Positions 1-8,461 of a DNA stretch of 64,000 nt are shown here, piece after piece. The position numbers were made by a program, and so were the translations under genes. Source of the stretch: an uncultured Lachnospiraceae bacterium (lineage in GTDB: Bacteria; Bacillota; Clostridia; Lachnospirales; Lachnospiraceae). The notes beneath the pieces were generated by a model, which was not told the origin of the DNA, searched no databases, and saw only the letters and a program-made list of their open reading frames with translations. Position 1 is the stretch's first letter. Each line of letters begins with the position of its first letter. The stretch is from NCBI GenBank assembly GCA_910586615.1, contig CAJUJP010000013.1, positions 1-64,000 on the forward strand, read 5' to 3'.

Positions 1-130
1 AATATTAAGAAAATCTCAATCTCCTGAGCAAGACAGCTTCACGAACATATTTGTGTAATCTGCCTATGCAAAGTTGACAGAGCACCTTTTGACACCCTAA
101 TCGGTATAGGAAATTCCTCCGCTTATTCGA

Positions 131-170
131 GTTCGCAAAGTTAATTTGCGAAGCAAATTTACTTTTTTTA
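131..170 (-). repeat. Dispersed hairpin element, copy A
   Basis: On the minus strand an A-rich run leads into GTAAATTTGCTTCG followed by the reverse of the same arm, so AATTTGC-TTC-GCAAATT folds into a short hairpin. The same A-run plus GTAAATTTGCTTCG occurs again at 44351-44371, where a different second arm closes a longer hairpin. The rest of 1-269 holds no convincing gene. A 77-codon minus-strand frame here has no recognisable product. Function is unknown; it could be a small dispersed repeat or part of an upstream transcript's end. Confidence 0.5.
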
Positions 171-269
171 TAACACAATTCTGTACAGGCACGGCCTCCC
201 GGCCTACTGGCCGCAGAAATCAGAAAGATACTCAGCACACTTTTTCCAAACAGAAAGGGACGACAGTCT

Positions 270-2273
270 ATGAAAACAGAAAAGCTCTTATTCGGGGCGG
301 CATATTACGATGAATATCTGCCCTGTGACAGAATCGAAACTGACATGGAAATGATGGAAAAGGCCCACATTAACGTGATCCGCATTGCCGAATCCACATG
401 GAGCACATGGGAACCCCGGGAGGGCGTCTTTGATTTCACACGCCTGCACAGAATGCTGCAGGCCTCCGCCAGACACGGCATATCCGTAATCATAGGCACC
501 CCGACTTACGCCATCCCGGCCTGGCTTGCCGCCAAATATCCGGACATCATCGCAGAGACCCACGACGGCCCCGGACGGTACGGACATCGGCAGAATATGG
601 ACATTACCCACCCCATGTATCTGAAACATGCCGAGATCATCATACGCCGCCTGATCGAAGAAACAGTCTCCTATGACCATGTGATCGGCTTTCAGCTGGA
701 CAATGAGACAAAATCATACGATACATGTAGCATTTACGCACAGAAAAAGTTCATAGAATACCTGAAAAAAGAATTTCATAACGACCTGAATGCATTAAAC
801 CACGCATTCGGCCTGGATTATTGGAGCAACCGCATAGACGTGTGGGAAGATTTTCCGGATGTACGCGGCACCATCAACGGCTCTCTCGGTGCCGAATATC
901 AGAAATTCCAGCGCAGGCTGGTGACTGATTTTCTGGCATGGCAGTGTGCCATTGTGAAGGAATATGCCCGCCCGGATCAGTTCATCACCCAGAACTTCGA
1001 CTATGAATGGCGCAACTACTCTTTCGGCCTGCAGCCGGAAGTGGATCAATGGAAGGCCGCCGCACCGCTTACTGTGGCCGGCTTCGATATTTATCACCCT
1101 TCCGCCCAGGATCTCACCGGTAAAGAAATTTCTTTCGGCGGCGCCATTGCCCGCTCCGTCAAGAAAAGCAACTATCTGATTCTTGAAACGGAAGCCCAGG
1201 GTAACCACGGCTGGCTTCACTACCCCGGCCAGCTCCGCCTGCAGGCTTTCAGCCACCTGGCCTCCGGCTCCAACTCGGTTATGTACTGGCACTGGCATTC
1301 TATCCACAATGCCATCGAGTCCTATTGGAAAGGTATCCTGAGCCATAATCTGAAAGAAAATGCCACCTACCGGGAAGCTGCCACCATTGGCGCTGACTTT
1401 AGCAGATACGGGGACCATCTGAAAAATCTGCGCAAAAAGGCTGATGTGGCGCTTCTTTTGTCCAATGAGTCACTGACCGGCCTGCAGTGGTTCGGCATCC
1501 ATCCGGATCTGAAATACAATGACATAGTACGCTGGCTTTATGATGCTTTCTATGAGTTAAATATAGAGTGTGATATTTTGTCCGCTGACGATACCGACCT
1601 GTTTGGTCAATACAAGATACTCGTAACCCCCGCACTCTACAGTGCTTCTGACACTCTTGTCGATAGCCTGCGGCACTTTGTGACGGAAGGCGGACATTTA
1701 ATTTCTACTTTTAAAACGGCGTTTTCCGACCCGGTACTGAAAATTTACCCGGATGATCAGCCCCATAAGCTGACAGATGTGTTCGGAATGACATATGATC
1801 AGTTTACTGACGGAGTCAATGTGGGACTTAAGGACTGTGCTTTTGAAATAGATTCCCTGAAAAATACTGTCCGTTTCTGGATGGAACTGCTGCTGCCCGA
1901 CACTGCCCGGACACTGGCCGCCTACGACCATCCCCAGTGGGGAAATTTCGCCGCTGTCACAGAAAACAGCTTTGGGAATGGCAAAGCAATATATATCGGA
2001 TGCTATTTTAATTCCGGGCTGCTAAAGAACCTATTATCCTATGCAGTCAAAGATGCCGGCCTTACCCTTCCCGCAGAACAATATCCTGTCATCATCAAAC
2101 GAGGCATCAATGAGTACGGCCGTGGAATCACCTACTTTTTCAATTATGCCGAAACGCCTGCCGCCATTACCTGGAAAGGCGGCGATGCCAGACTTCTTCT
2201 TCAGGATCAAAAGATAAAAACCGGAGATACACTGGCTCTGAAAAGCTGGGATTTTCTGATTGTGGAAGAGTAA
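270..2273 (+). CDS. GH42 family beta-galactosidase
   Basis: A 667-residue glycoside hydrolase of family 42, which removes terminal beta-galactose by a retaining mechanism. It has no signal peptide, so it should act in the cytoplasm on imported galacto-oligosaccharides. The N-terminal TIM barrel shows the acid/base glutamate at about residue 146 (in LDNETKSYD) and the nucleophile region near 306-308 (LETEAQGNHGW). The A-type barrel is followed by the trimerisation-like domain (about 390-600) and a small beta domain, the usual GH42 layout and length. The start has AGAAAGGGA about nine bases upstream. It stands alone on the plus strand. The GH53 galactanase at 8462-10651 could supply its substrate, but no galactoside transporter is seen nearby. 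The family is secure; exact linkage preference is inferred. Confidence 0.9.
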   Translation: MKTEKLLFGAAYYDEYLPCDRIETDMEMMEKAHINVIRIAESTWSTWEPREGVFDFTRLHRMLQASARHGISVIIGTPTYAIPAWLAAKYPDIIAETHDGPGRYGHRQNMDITHPMYLKHAEIIIRRLIEETVSYDHVIGFQLDNETKSYDTCSIYAQKKFIEYLKKEFHNDLNALNHAFGLDYWSNRIDVWEDFPDVRGTINGSLGAEYQKFQRRLVTDFLAWQCAIVKEYARPDQFITQNFDYEWRNYSFGLQPEVDQWKAAAPLTVAGFDIYHPSAQDLTGKEISFGGAIARSVKKSNYLILETEAQGNHGWLHYPGQLRLQAFSHLASGSNSVMYWHWHSIHNAIESYWKGILSHNLKENATYREAATIGADFSRYGDHLKNLRKKADVALLLSNESLTGLQWFGIHPDLKYNDIVRWLYDAFYELNIECDILSADDTDLFGQYKILVTPALYSASDTLVDSLRHFVTEGGHLISTFKTAFSDPVLKIYPDDQPHKLTDVFGMTYDQFTDGVNVGLKDCAFEIDSLKNTVRFWMELLLPDTARTLAAYDHPQWGNFAAVTENSFGNGKAIYIGCYFNSGLLKNLLSYAVKDAGLTLPAEQYPVIIKRGINEYGRGITYFFNYAETPAAITWKGGDARLLLQDQKIKTGDTLALKSWDFLIVEE

Positions 2274-2324
2274 TAGAAGTGAACTCCTCCGCTGTACCGG
2301 AATGAAACGATCGCTTCATTTGAA

Positions 2325-2350
2325 GTCGGGAATAAGAGCTTATTCCCGGC
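2325..2350. terminator. Hairpin between convergent GH42 and permease genes
   Basis: GGGAATAA and TTATTCCC flank a tiny loop, with further C-G and G-C pairs outside, and overlap the stop codon of the minus-strand permease gene. A second near-perfect 20-bp palindrome (AATGAA...TTCATT) lies at 2301-2320. The position suits a shared terminator, but the trailing T run is short, so the terminator role is tentative. Confidence 0.4.
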
Positions 2351-3479
2351 TTCCCTTATAGATCCGGCAGCTTTCTTCCACACATAAGATCAATAAAGGC
2401 AGATCCACTGCCACCACCAGCCCGACTCTTTCCCACAATATCAATTCATAGACCACATCGGTCATAACCAAAAGCATCGGCATACACGATGTTAAAAAAT
2501 ATCCCAGACCGCCACAGGTGATTTGAATCAGCAGCGGCATTCCCCACACAGCCGCCGCCGCGGCAACCGCGCCGAAATTACTCTTACAATGGGCTGAAAC
2601 ACACATTGTAAGCGCGCTCAGAAGCAGCATGGCCAACAAACCTGCTCCCAGAACAATGCCGGCAAAGGTCTGCACCGGCATCCAATCCATCTTAAAAACA
2701 TGGCCGGTTCTCAGGTTTTTATCCAGTGCCATGCTTAAAGGACAATTTCCGCCATCCAAACCGAATACAATGGCACTAGGCACAATGGCAGACAGAACTA
2801 CCGTCCCATAGACTACTATAGTCAATATGAAACCTGCCGTAATTTTCGCCCATACCACCTTACCCTTTCCTTCCTGTGTGGTAAAGGCCAGCGGAAGCAT
2901 CTTTGTCTGGCTTTCCTCTGCAAACACGATGGAAACCGCCATAATCAACAGAATGCTTGCAAGCACCATCCCCGTCTGAAGTACATCGAGGAACGCTTCC
3001 CACCCCCTTGTATATGCAAAAGGAACTCTCCCGCCCAGAGCTTTTTCCAGTTCGCCCGCAACCGTATCTTTGATGGCATACAATCTGGTCGGAACTGTAT
3101 AGTCATCCCATGAGCTATAGGAACCGTCTGACAAATACTTCGTCACAAACCCGTTCAGATAATTGGCATCCCGCCAGCCCGGATAATCATATTCAACCAC
3201 AGAAGGAAAGCCATACTCTGCTATGATCTGCTCCGCCTTTTGATCTGTCAGTTCTCCCCGATAGGGCTCTGTAATCCGCCTGTTGACCTTCACGGCCTCC
3301 TTCCCGTAATATTTTACCCCGTTCACCGTGGAGATTTCTCCTCCCGCGATCGCTACCTGAAAATAGAATAACATAGTCAGAATCATAAACATGCTGCCGA
3401 TCATAAAAGCTTTCCTGTGCCACAGTTTATAAAACTCCATATGACACAGCTTTAAATATAATCTCAGATGTAATTTCAT
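2340..3479 (-). CDS. ABC-2-like membrane permease subunit, paralogue of 6062-7237
   Basis: A 379-residue membrane protein. The N-terminus (KLCHMEFYKLWHRKAFMIG) runs into a first membrane helix, followed by about 130 extracytoplasmic residues and then a cluster of about five helices (about 190-370). The extracytoplasmic part matches that of the permease at 6062-7237 in order and wording: STVNG.KY.G.EAV, then RIT, ELTD.K, YGFP, NYLN.FV and SDG. The two genes are therefore clear paralogues. The start used here has GGGAGGAGCGG ahead of it; an upstream frame extension lacks such a site. It is divergent from the sigma-factor operon and has no ATPase of its own, so it may use the ATPase at 5161-6075. 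Substrate unknown. Confidence 0.75.
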   Translation of the reverse strand: MKLHLRLYLKLCHMEFYKLWHRKAFMIGSMFMILTMLFYFQVAIAGGEISTVNGVKYYGKEAVKVNRRITEPYRGELTDQKAEQIIAEYGFPSVVEYDYPGWRDANYLNGFVTKYLSDGSYSSWDDYTVPTRLYAIKDTVAGELEKALGGRVPFAYTRGWEAFLDVLQTGMVLASILLIMAVSIVFAEESQTKMLPLAFTTQEGKGKVVWAKITAGFILTIVVYGTVVLSAIVPSAIVFGLDGGNCPLSMALDKNLRTGHVFKMDWMPVQTFAGIVLGAGLLAMLLLSALTMCVSAHCKSNFGAVAAAAAVWGMPLLIQITCGGLGYFLTSCMPMLLVMTDVVYELILWERVGLVVAVDLPLLILCVEESCRIYKGSRE

Positions 3480-3605
3480 GTTCCGCTCCTCCCCTCGCTG
3501 CTTTTTGTGTTTTGTTTCCCTTATACTATTCCGCCTCACACGATACATAAATAACCTCTTTCCGTTCTATAAAGATGATAAATCGCCAAAATTTTTTTAT
3601 AATTT

Positions 3606-3634
3606 TTCTTTCATCCGGTAATCTTTTGTATAAT
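3606..3634 (+). promoter_or_regulatory. Possible promoter of the sigma/ABC operon
   Basis: A consensus TATAAT lies at 3629-3634, about 65 bases before the sigma gene. The only -35 candidate at 17-bp spacing (TTCTTT) is poor. Sigma genes of this kind often have an additional self-dependent promoter, but none can be assigned by eye in the divergent 220-bp gap to the minus-strand permease. Confidence 0.35.
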
Positions 3635-3699
3635 AAGAGCAGTTATTTAGGTATACAAGCACATGGTTAAACCGATACCGGAAAGCACAGGGCTGACAA

Positions 3700-4215
3700 G
3701 TGACCGATCAAGAACTGATTCATAAAGTTCATAATGGAAGTAAAGAAGCATTGAATACCATTGTTGAAAGATACTATGACGAGATATACCGGTTTTGTCT
3801 GTATCTGACGGGTCAGGAAACAGACTCTTATGATATCGCGCAGGACGTATTTCTTCGTTTTATCAAGTATGTGGATTCCTATGAATACCGCAACCTGAAA
3901 GGATATCTGCTCATCATTGCACGTAACCTGTGCCGGGATTATTTTCATCATAAAAAAGATACCTGCGACATCGAAGACCAGCACAGTCTGGGTGCGGCAG
4001 ACGACCGGCTGGATCATGTGGAGGAGTCGATGATTCTATGGCCCGCTCTGCAGCAGCTTCCCATAAAGCAGCGGGAGGTCATTATTCTCCGAATCCGCGA
4101 AGAACTGCGATTCCATGAAATTGCAAAAATGCTTGGCTGCAACGTGTCAACGGTAAAATCCCGATACCGATTAGGCATAAAGACGCTGAAAAAGCTCCTG
4201 GAATCCTCCGGGTAA
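3700..4215 (+). CDS. ECF-type RNA polymerase sigma factor
   Basis: A 171-residue sigma-70 family factor with only regions 2 and 4, the size and layout of extracytoplasmic-function sigma factors. Region 2 lies at about 15-75 (YYDEIYRFCLYLTG ... DIAQDVFLRF ... NLKGYLLIIARNLCRDYF). Region 4 lies at about 110-165, with a helix-turn-helix (FHEIAKMLGCNVSTVKSR). The start is GTG with a weak ribosome site. It heads a tight set with a membrane protein, an ABC ATPase and a permease, similar to the layout of B. subtilis sigY-yxlCDEFG. By that comparison the next gene could hold the sigma factor inactive and the ABC pair could be its target. That regulatory link is inference; the sigma-factor assignment is firm. 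Confidence 0.9.
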   Translation: MTDQELIHKVHNGSKEALNTIVERYYDEIYRFCLYLTGQETDSYDIAQDVFLRFIKYVDSYEYRNLKGYLLIIARNLCRDYFHHKKDTCDIEDQHSLGAADDRLDHVEESMILWPALQQLPIKQREVIILRIREELRFHEIAKMLGCNVSTVKSRYRLGIKTLKKLLESSG

Positions 4216-4348
4216 TACAAGCGAGACATTGCAGATTTCTCCTCCCTGTAAAAGGTTCAAAAACTGTAACATACAAACCGTAAAAAAGACACCACCGTAA
4301 GCGAAACATTGATTTGAGCGTCTGCAGAACAGACGAACAGGAGTCAAC

Positions 4349-5179
4349 ATGGCAGAAAATAATGCAGCTAATACAACCATATCTGAAAAAATCGAAAAGC
4401 AATCCATCCATACCGCAGATCTTAAATCTGTATTTTGGGCCATGGATACCCACATTGCCATAGATGAACAGCATAAACGCAATACCCTTGAAATCCTTCG
4501 GCGGGAAATCGCCGTCAAAGAGGTCCGTCTTGTAAATGACCGTCGAAAAATATGGCAAAATCATCTCCGCTATGCAGACAGAACCATGATGATCCTGCAT
4601 CTGTCCGGCTGCGTCTTCATGCTGCTTCTGATCGCCGTCATGCATCTCAACCGCATCGACAATAAAGTCATGACACTGGCATCCATGATCCTTTCCGGAG
4701 CGCTGGGCTTTCTCTCCATTCTGGAAGTCGGAAAAATATGTTTTGCCGAACTGTCCGAACTGAGTGAAACCTGTTACTTCAATGTAACACAGATGAGCGC
4801 CTTCCATATGATATCTTCCGGCATCATGAATCTGGCGATGCTTTTCTTTGCCATCCTGTTTGTGAGTGTTCAATGGAAAATGCGGCTCATACAGATCGGC
4901 CTTTACATGCTGGTGCCCTTTTTCTTTACCCAATGTGTCTGTCTCGGCATTCTTTTGACAGAGACAGGGCGGCGGAATATCTGGCTGACCGCCGCTGCCG
5001 GTGTATTTCTCTCTGTTTTTTATACAGTACTGGCCTCCACACCCCGGCTTTACACACAGTCCGCGCTCTTAATCTGGGGAATAGCTTTAGCCGTCTTCAG
5101 CACGCTGTTCTGCATCCAGGTCAAAACACTTTTTACAGAAATCAGTAAAGGAGAAATTTTATGTACAAACTGGAATTAA
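4349..5179 (+). CDS. Six-helix membrane protein, candidate sigma-factor partner
   Basis: A 276-residue protein of no family I recognise. The first 75 or so residues are polar and look cytoplasmic. Six hydrophobic segments follow (near 80-100, 108-130, 150-173, 182-205, 212-232 and 243-262). No zinc-binding HxxxCxxC anti-sigma motif is present. It starts 133 bases after the sigma gene with CAGGAGTCAAC ahead of the ATG, and overlaps the ABC ATPase by 19 bases, which argues for translational coupling. Placed between an ECF sigma factor and an ABC transporter, it could be the membrane anti-sigma or sensor (compare YxlC/D/E of the B. subtilis SigY system), or a transporter accessory subunit. Function not established. 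Confidence 0.6.
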   Translation: MAENNAANTTISEKIEKQSIHTADLKSVFWAMDTHIAIDEQHKRNTLEILRREIAVKEVRLVNDRRKIWQNHLRYADRTMMILHLSGCVFMLLLIAVMHLNRIDNKVMTLASMILSGALGFLSILEVGKICFAELSELSETCYFNVTQMSAFHMISSGIMNLAMLFFAILFVSVQWKMRLIQIGLYMLVPFFFTQCVCLGILLTETGRRNIWLTAAAGVFLSVFYTVLASTPRLYTQSALLIWGIALAVFSTLFCIQVKTLFTEISKGEILCTNWN

Positions 5180-6075
5180 CAGATGTAAGAAAGGAATTTA
5201 AAAACAAAACTGCCGTGCGGGATGTCTCTGTCTGCCTGGGTCACGGCGTATACGGGCTTCTGGGGGAAAACGGTGCCGGAAAGACCACCCTCATGAGGAT
5301 GCTGTGCGGCATCCTGAAACCCACAAGCGGCTCCATCCTGTGTGATGGAATGCCCATTTTACAGATGGCCGGTGAATACCGCCGGCTTCTGGGATATCTC
5401 CCGCAGGATTTTGGTTACTATGGCGACTTCAGCGCCCTCCGCTTTCTCAACTACATGGCGGCGTTAAAAGCACTGCCGGAGGAGTACGCACGAAACCGGA
5501 TCGACGAACTTCTGGAAATGGTAGATCTTTCCAGTGTAAAAAAGAATAAACTCAAGACCTTTTCCGGTGGTATGTTAAGAAGAACCGGCATCGCACAGGC
5601 CCTCCTTAACGATCCCGAAATCCTTATACTGGACGAACCTACATCCGGTCTTGATCCCGGTGAACGGGTCCGTTTCCGCAACATCATCAGTTCCCTGGGC
5701 AAAAACCGGCTGGTGCTTCTGTCCACTCATATCGTCTCAGATATCGAGTATATCGCCGATAAAATCATGATCATGAAAGACGGACAGATCATGCACATCG
5801 GTGAGGAAGCCCGGATTCTGAAAGAAGCGGAAGGCTGTGTCTGGAAATGTCTCGTTCCGGAAAAACAGGCCGATGAACTGGGCCGACAGCATATCATCAG
5901 CAACCTGCGTAACCAGGCCGGTCAGGTGGAACTGCGCATTGTATCAAAAGAAAAGCCCGTAGAAAACGCCGAACCCGTGGAAGTAACACTGGAAGATGCC
6001 TACTTGTTTTTCACGAAAAAAAGATATTCCGTCAGTGAAACTGACTATAAGGAGAAAGAACATGCGTCTATATAA
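5161..6075 (+). CDS. ABC transporter ATP-binding protein
   Basis: A 304-residue ABC ATPase of the CcmA/YxlF kind that powers ABC-2 permeases. Visible motifs are Walker A GENGAGKTT (35-43), a Q-loop at PQDFGYY (about 91), signature FSGGMLRR (134-141), Walker B ILILDEP (154-160) and an H-loop in STHIVSDIE. The last 90 residues form a non-catalytic C-terminal extension usual for this type. It overlaps the gene before by 19 bases and the permease after by 14, so all are translated together. It probably pairs with the permease at 6062-7237, and perhaps also with the paralogous permease at 2340-3479. Substrate unknown; candidates are peptides, antibiotics or envelope components. Confidence 0.92.
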   Translation: MYKLELTDVRKEFKNKTAVRDVSVCLGHGVYGLLGENGAGKTTLMRMLCGILKPTSGSILCDGMPILQMAGEYRRLLGYLPQDFGYYGDFSALRFLNYMAALKALPEEYARNRIDELLEMVDLSSVKKNKLKTFSGGMLRRTGIAQALLNDPEILILDEPTSGLDPGERVRFRNIISSLGKNRLVLLSTHIVSDIEYIADKIMIMKDGQIMHIGEEARILKEAEGCVWKCLVPEKQADELGRQHIISNLRNQAGQVELRIVSKEKPVENAEPVEVTLEDAYLFFTKKRYSVSETDYKEKEHASI

Positions 6076-7237
6076 AATCGAACTGTATAAGCTGTGCCGC
6101 AAAAAACTCTTTTCTGCAGGTCTGGTCTGCATCATTGCATTCATCCTTCTTGTCTTCCTGCAGCATTTGAATTCTGCCGTGTCGACCGTAAACGGTACGA
6201 AATATCGCGGTTACGAAGCAGTCATGGCAGACCGGCAGATCACGGAAGAATTCAAAGGAACATTAACTGACAAAAAACTGCAGCTGATCGTGGATAAATA
6301 CGGATTTCCTCAAATATCTGAGCAGTCCGGCGAAATAACCAACGAAAACTTTCTGAACCGGTTCGTCATGAACTACGCCTCAGACGGATATCTGCATGAG
6401 CGGAATGACTATCAGGCCGCCACAAAAGTACTGCCCCTTGCCGACTCACATCTGTCCGAAGTCCATGACTTTACGGGAGAAGATATCTATCTTGCATGTT
6501 TTACAGGCTGGGATTCATACCGGGAATGGTACTATATGTGTCTCCTTCTGGTCAGCATCCTCATCCTGTATTCCGTTGCCACTGTATTCTCTGCGGAAGA
6601 ACAGATCGGAACCAAGCCCCTTCTTTTCACGACTCAGGAGGGTCCTGCAAAAGATATGGCGGCCAAGTTTGCCGCCGCATACACCTTAAGTATCGGTCTC
6701 TGGGCCGTCATCACATTATCCGGCCTGCTTCTGTATGGTATGGTGTATGGCTGGGACAGCTTTTCCTGCCTTTCCACTCTGGTATCCGGCTGGGGTGAGC
6801 CGCTGATACCTTTTGGCACACTCTTAGTACAGACTTATGCCTTAAGCCTGCTTGGAATTCTGGAATTGTGTGCCCTAACTCTGTGTATGTCTGCCTGTTT
6901 TCACAGTGCTTTTCATTCCGTCTCCGCGGCAGGAGCCTGCTGGGGCCTGCCCTTGCTTGTGCTCCCTCTTCTGCACGGCATCTACCGGGTTCTTTTAGCT
7001 TCCTCTCTGGAAGCTCCTGCCCTTACAATATGGGGCAGGATCCTTTTTCCGGTTCACATCCTGGTCTATGCTTCGCCGTTTTTTATGATCAATCATAATA
7101 CGATCTCAGAGCTGGATGCCCTTACATCCGGCCAAACCGGCAGAATGATCTGGATCACCGCCGTCTCCGCGGCCATTGTCACAGTACTGTGCGCCGTCAC
7201 TGCCTATTACAAATATCGCAAGGTGCGGATCAAGTGA
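6062..7237 (+). CDS. ABC-2-like membrane permease subunit
   Basis: A 391-residue membrane protein starting MRLYKIELYKL, with AAGGAGA ideally placed before the ATG. The longer frame from 5996 lies inside the ATPase gene and is not used. The layout is one N-terminal helix, about 130 extracytoplasmic residues, then about five helices (about 165-385). The extracytoplasmic part shares STVNGTKYRGYEAV, RQITE, GTLTDKK, DKYGFP and NRFVMNYASDGY with the divergent permease at 2340-3479. Its stop overlaps the 3' end of the Rpn gene by eight bases in convergent orientation. It forms an exporter with the ATPase at 5161-6075; what it carries is not evident. Confidence 0.8.
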   Translation: MRLYKIELYKLCRKKLFSAGLVCIIAFILLVFLQHLNSAVSTVNGTKYRGYEAVMADRQITEEFKGTLTDKKLQLIVDKYGFPQISEQSGEITNENFLNRFVMNYASDGYLHERNDYQAATKVLPLADSHLSEVHDFTGEDIYLACFTGWDSYREWYYMCLLLVSILILYSVATVFSAEEQIGTKPLLFTTQEGPAKDMAAKFAAAYTLSIGLWAVITLSGLLLYGMVYGWDSFSCLSTLVSGWGEPLIPFGTLLVQTYALSLLGILELCALTLCMSACFHSAFHSVSAAGACWGLPLLVLPLLHGIYRVLLASSLEAPALTIWGRILFPVHILVYASPFFMINHNTISELDALTSGQTGRMIWITAVSAAIVTVLCAVTAYYKYRKVRIK

Positions 7238-8177
7238 GTCCGCGCCTTACCATATCAATCAGTTCCTGTTCACATCCCGTATATATCCGTATCTTCTCGT
7301 CCGGCACATTCTGGCTGATCATGTTTTTAATAATATTTTGTGTTACCTGTTCTATACCCTGTTCTATGCCCTGTTCTATGCCCTGTTCTATGCCAAGCGC
7401 CATTCCTCGTTCCATGCCCTGTGCCAGACCAATCTCAAGAATATTCATCTTCACAGCCTCCCATTCTTCCGTTTCTTTCACTTCCTTTACAATTCTGTCC
7501 AGATCCAGAATGCGTCTGTCCCTCACTGTAATATCTTCATTTTCCAGCGTTGTATGCTTCATGTACTGCAGCAGGCTGACCAGTTCCGGTCTTCCGTTCC
7601 TGCTGGTCATGTTGAGAAACATCTTACATGTACCATCCCCCAGGGCAAGCTCAGGAATCTCCTCGCATCGTTCCCTGAAAGTATACATCGCCTGATCCTT
7701 TCCGAAAATGTCTTCCTTTGTAATAAAAATAATGACTGTAGACGGCAGATGCTTATATCGGGTTCGCTTTCCCGATTTCAGAACCGGCGTATCAATCAGG
7801 CCCTGGTAAAATCTTGAACGTTTGCGGACATCATCATCCATTGTGTCATTCTGCATCTCCATGTCGAACTGCCGCTCCCGTACATCCAGTGCCCATGCAT
7901 CAAGACGGATCGCACGTTTACCGGACTTGTTTAAAACCACCTGCTCGGCCTTCACTTCCTTCAGCTTCAAATCAGACTCGTTCAGTATAATACCAAGTAC
8001 ATCCTCATACGCCTCTTTCACCTTCATAACCGACATAAAAAGCGCAAAGTCACTTAAATTCAGCTGATAATCTTCAGGAAGCGCCGCCTGCATGTTTTCC
8101 GGCGTCTCCATACCCTCCATCTGCATGTTCTTCACATCACTCTGTACGGATGAATTCCATTTTGTCTGTTTTTGCAT
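7230..8177 (-). CDS. Rpn family recombination-promoting nuclease
   Basis: A 315-residue member of the Rpn/PD-(D/E)XK nuclease family (often labelled putative transposase), relatives of which cut DNA and promote RecA-independent recombination in E. coli. The PD-(D/E)XK core is seen at about 88-112, with D93 in RLDAW and the E107-M-Q109 motif, preceded by FALFMSVMKVKEAYEDVLG. Near the C-terminus the peptide GIEQ is repeated in tandem, encoded by four exact or near-exact 12-bp units (7347-7394). A helical tail follows (about 275-315). The ATG has AGAGAGGCA ahead of it. The gene lies downstream of a hairpin-rich intergenic stretch. There are no terminal inverted repeats, so it is not read as an IS element. 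Confidence 0.85.
   Translation of the reverse strand: MQKQTKWNSSVQSDVKNMQMEGMETPENMQAALPEDYQLNLSDFALFMSVMKVKEAYEDVLGIILNESDLKLKEVKAEQVVLNKSGKRAIRLDAWALDVRERQFDMEMQNDTMDDDVRKRSRFYQGLIDTPVLKSGKRTRYKHLPSTVIIFITKEDIFGKDQAMYTFRERCEEIPELALGDGTCKMFLNMTSRNGRPELVSLLQYMKHTTLENEDITVRDRRILDLDRIVKEVKETEEWEAVKMNILEIGLAQGMERGMALGIEQGIEQGIEQGIEQVTQNIIKNMISQNVPDEKIRIYTGCEQELIDMVRRGLT
7347..7394 (-). repeat. 12-bp tandem repeat inside the Rpn gene
   Basis: Four head-to-tail units of CTGTTCTATGCC (the first reads CTGTTCTATACC) encode the repeated GIEQ/GIEQ segment of the Rpn protein. Because 12 is a multiple of three, a gain or loss of units would keep the frame and only lengthen or shorten this linker. Slippage-driven length variation between strains is a likely consequence. 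Confidence 0.85.
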
Positions 8178-8184
8178 TGTACTG

Positions 8185-8365
8185 CCTCTCTTTCGTTTAC
8201 TGGCAGAGAGGCCGCACTTTCTCTTGCCTCCCTGCGGTTATTCAGTTATAAGCAAGGAGTCTTTGCAGAGGATGCTCTGCATGGATACGGACTTCACCGG
8301 CATCAGAGCATACCTGTGGTAAACCTGAATATCACCGATGAAGTCCGGGACTGTAGGAACAGTCC
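8185..8365 (-). other. Multi-hairpin intergenic region upstream of the Rpn gene
   Basis: The 284-bp gap between the GH53 stop and the Rpn start holds four inverted repeats in series. They are CCTCTCT/AGAGAGG (8185-8211), GCAGAG/CTCTGC with a 4-base loop (8265-8280), a 12-bp stem GGACTTCACCGG/CCGATGAAGTCC (8289-8300 with 8335-8346) that encloses a TACC/GGTA stem, and GGACTGT/ACAGTCC with a 4-base loop (8348-8365). None has the T tract of a terminator. Read toward the Rpn gene this would be a folded leader or a separate structured RNA. A 68-codon minus-strand frame covers part of it but has no recognisable family. Confidence 0.55.
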
Positions 8366-8461
8366 TGTAAGATACTTTAAGAATCTTAGATTTGTTCTTT
8401 GCTTGACATGATTTTATCACATTCTTTTTTTCATTACAATACAAACTTTATTAAATATATT

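Noticed and set aside
5..238. 77-codon minus-strand frame at the window start
   Set aside because: No ribosome site or recognisable domain, and it runs through the hairpin element.
5996..6061. Longer start of the second permease
   Set aside because: The extension lies inside the ATPase gene; AAGGAGA is placed for the ATG at 6062.
7230..8177. Rpn gene as a transposase of an insertion sequence
   Set aside because: No terminal inverted repeats or target duplication were found; the family acts as a nuclease, and the transposase label is historical.
8238..8444. 68-codon frame in the hairpin region before the Rpn gene
   Set aside because: Composition looks non-coding and follows the inverted repeats; no ribosome site. 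A real small protein cannot be fully excluded.
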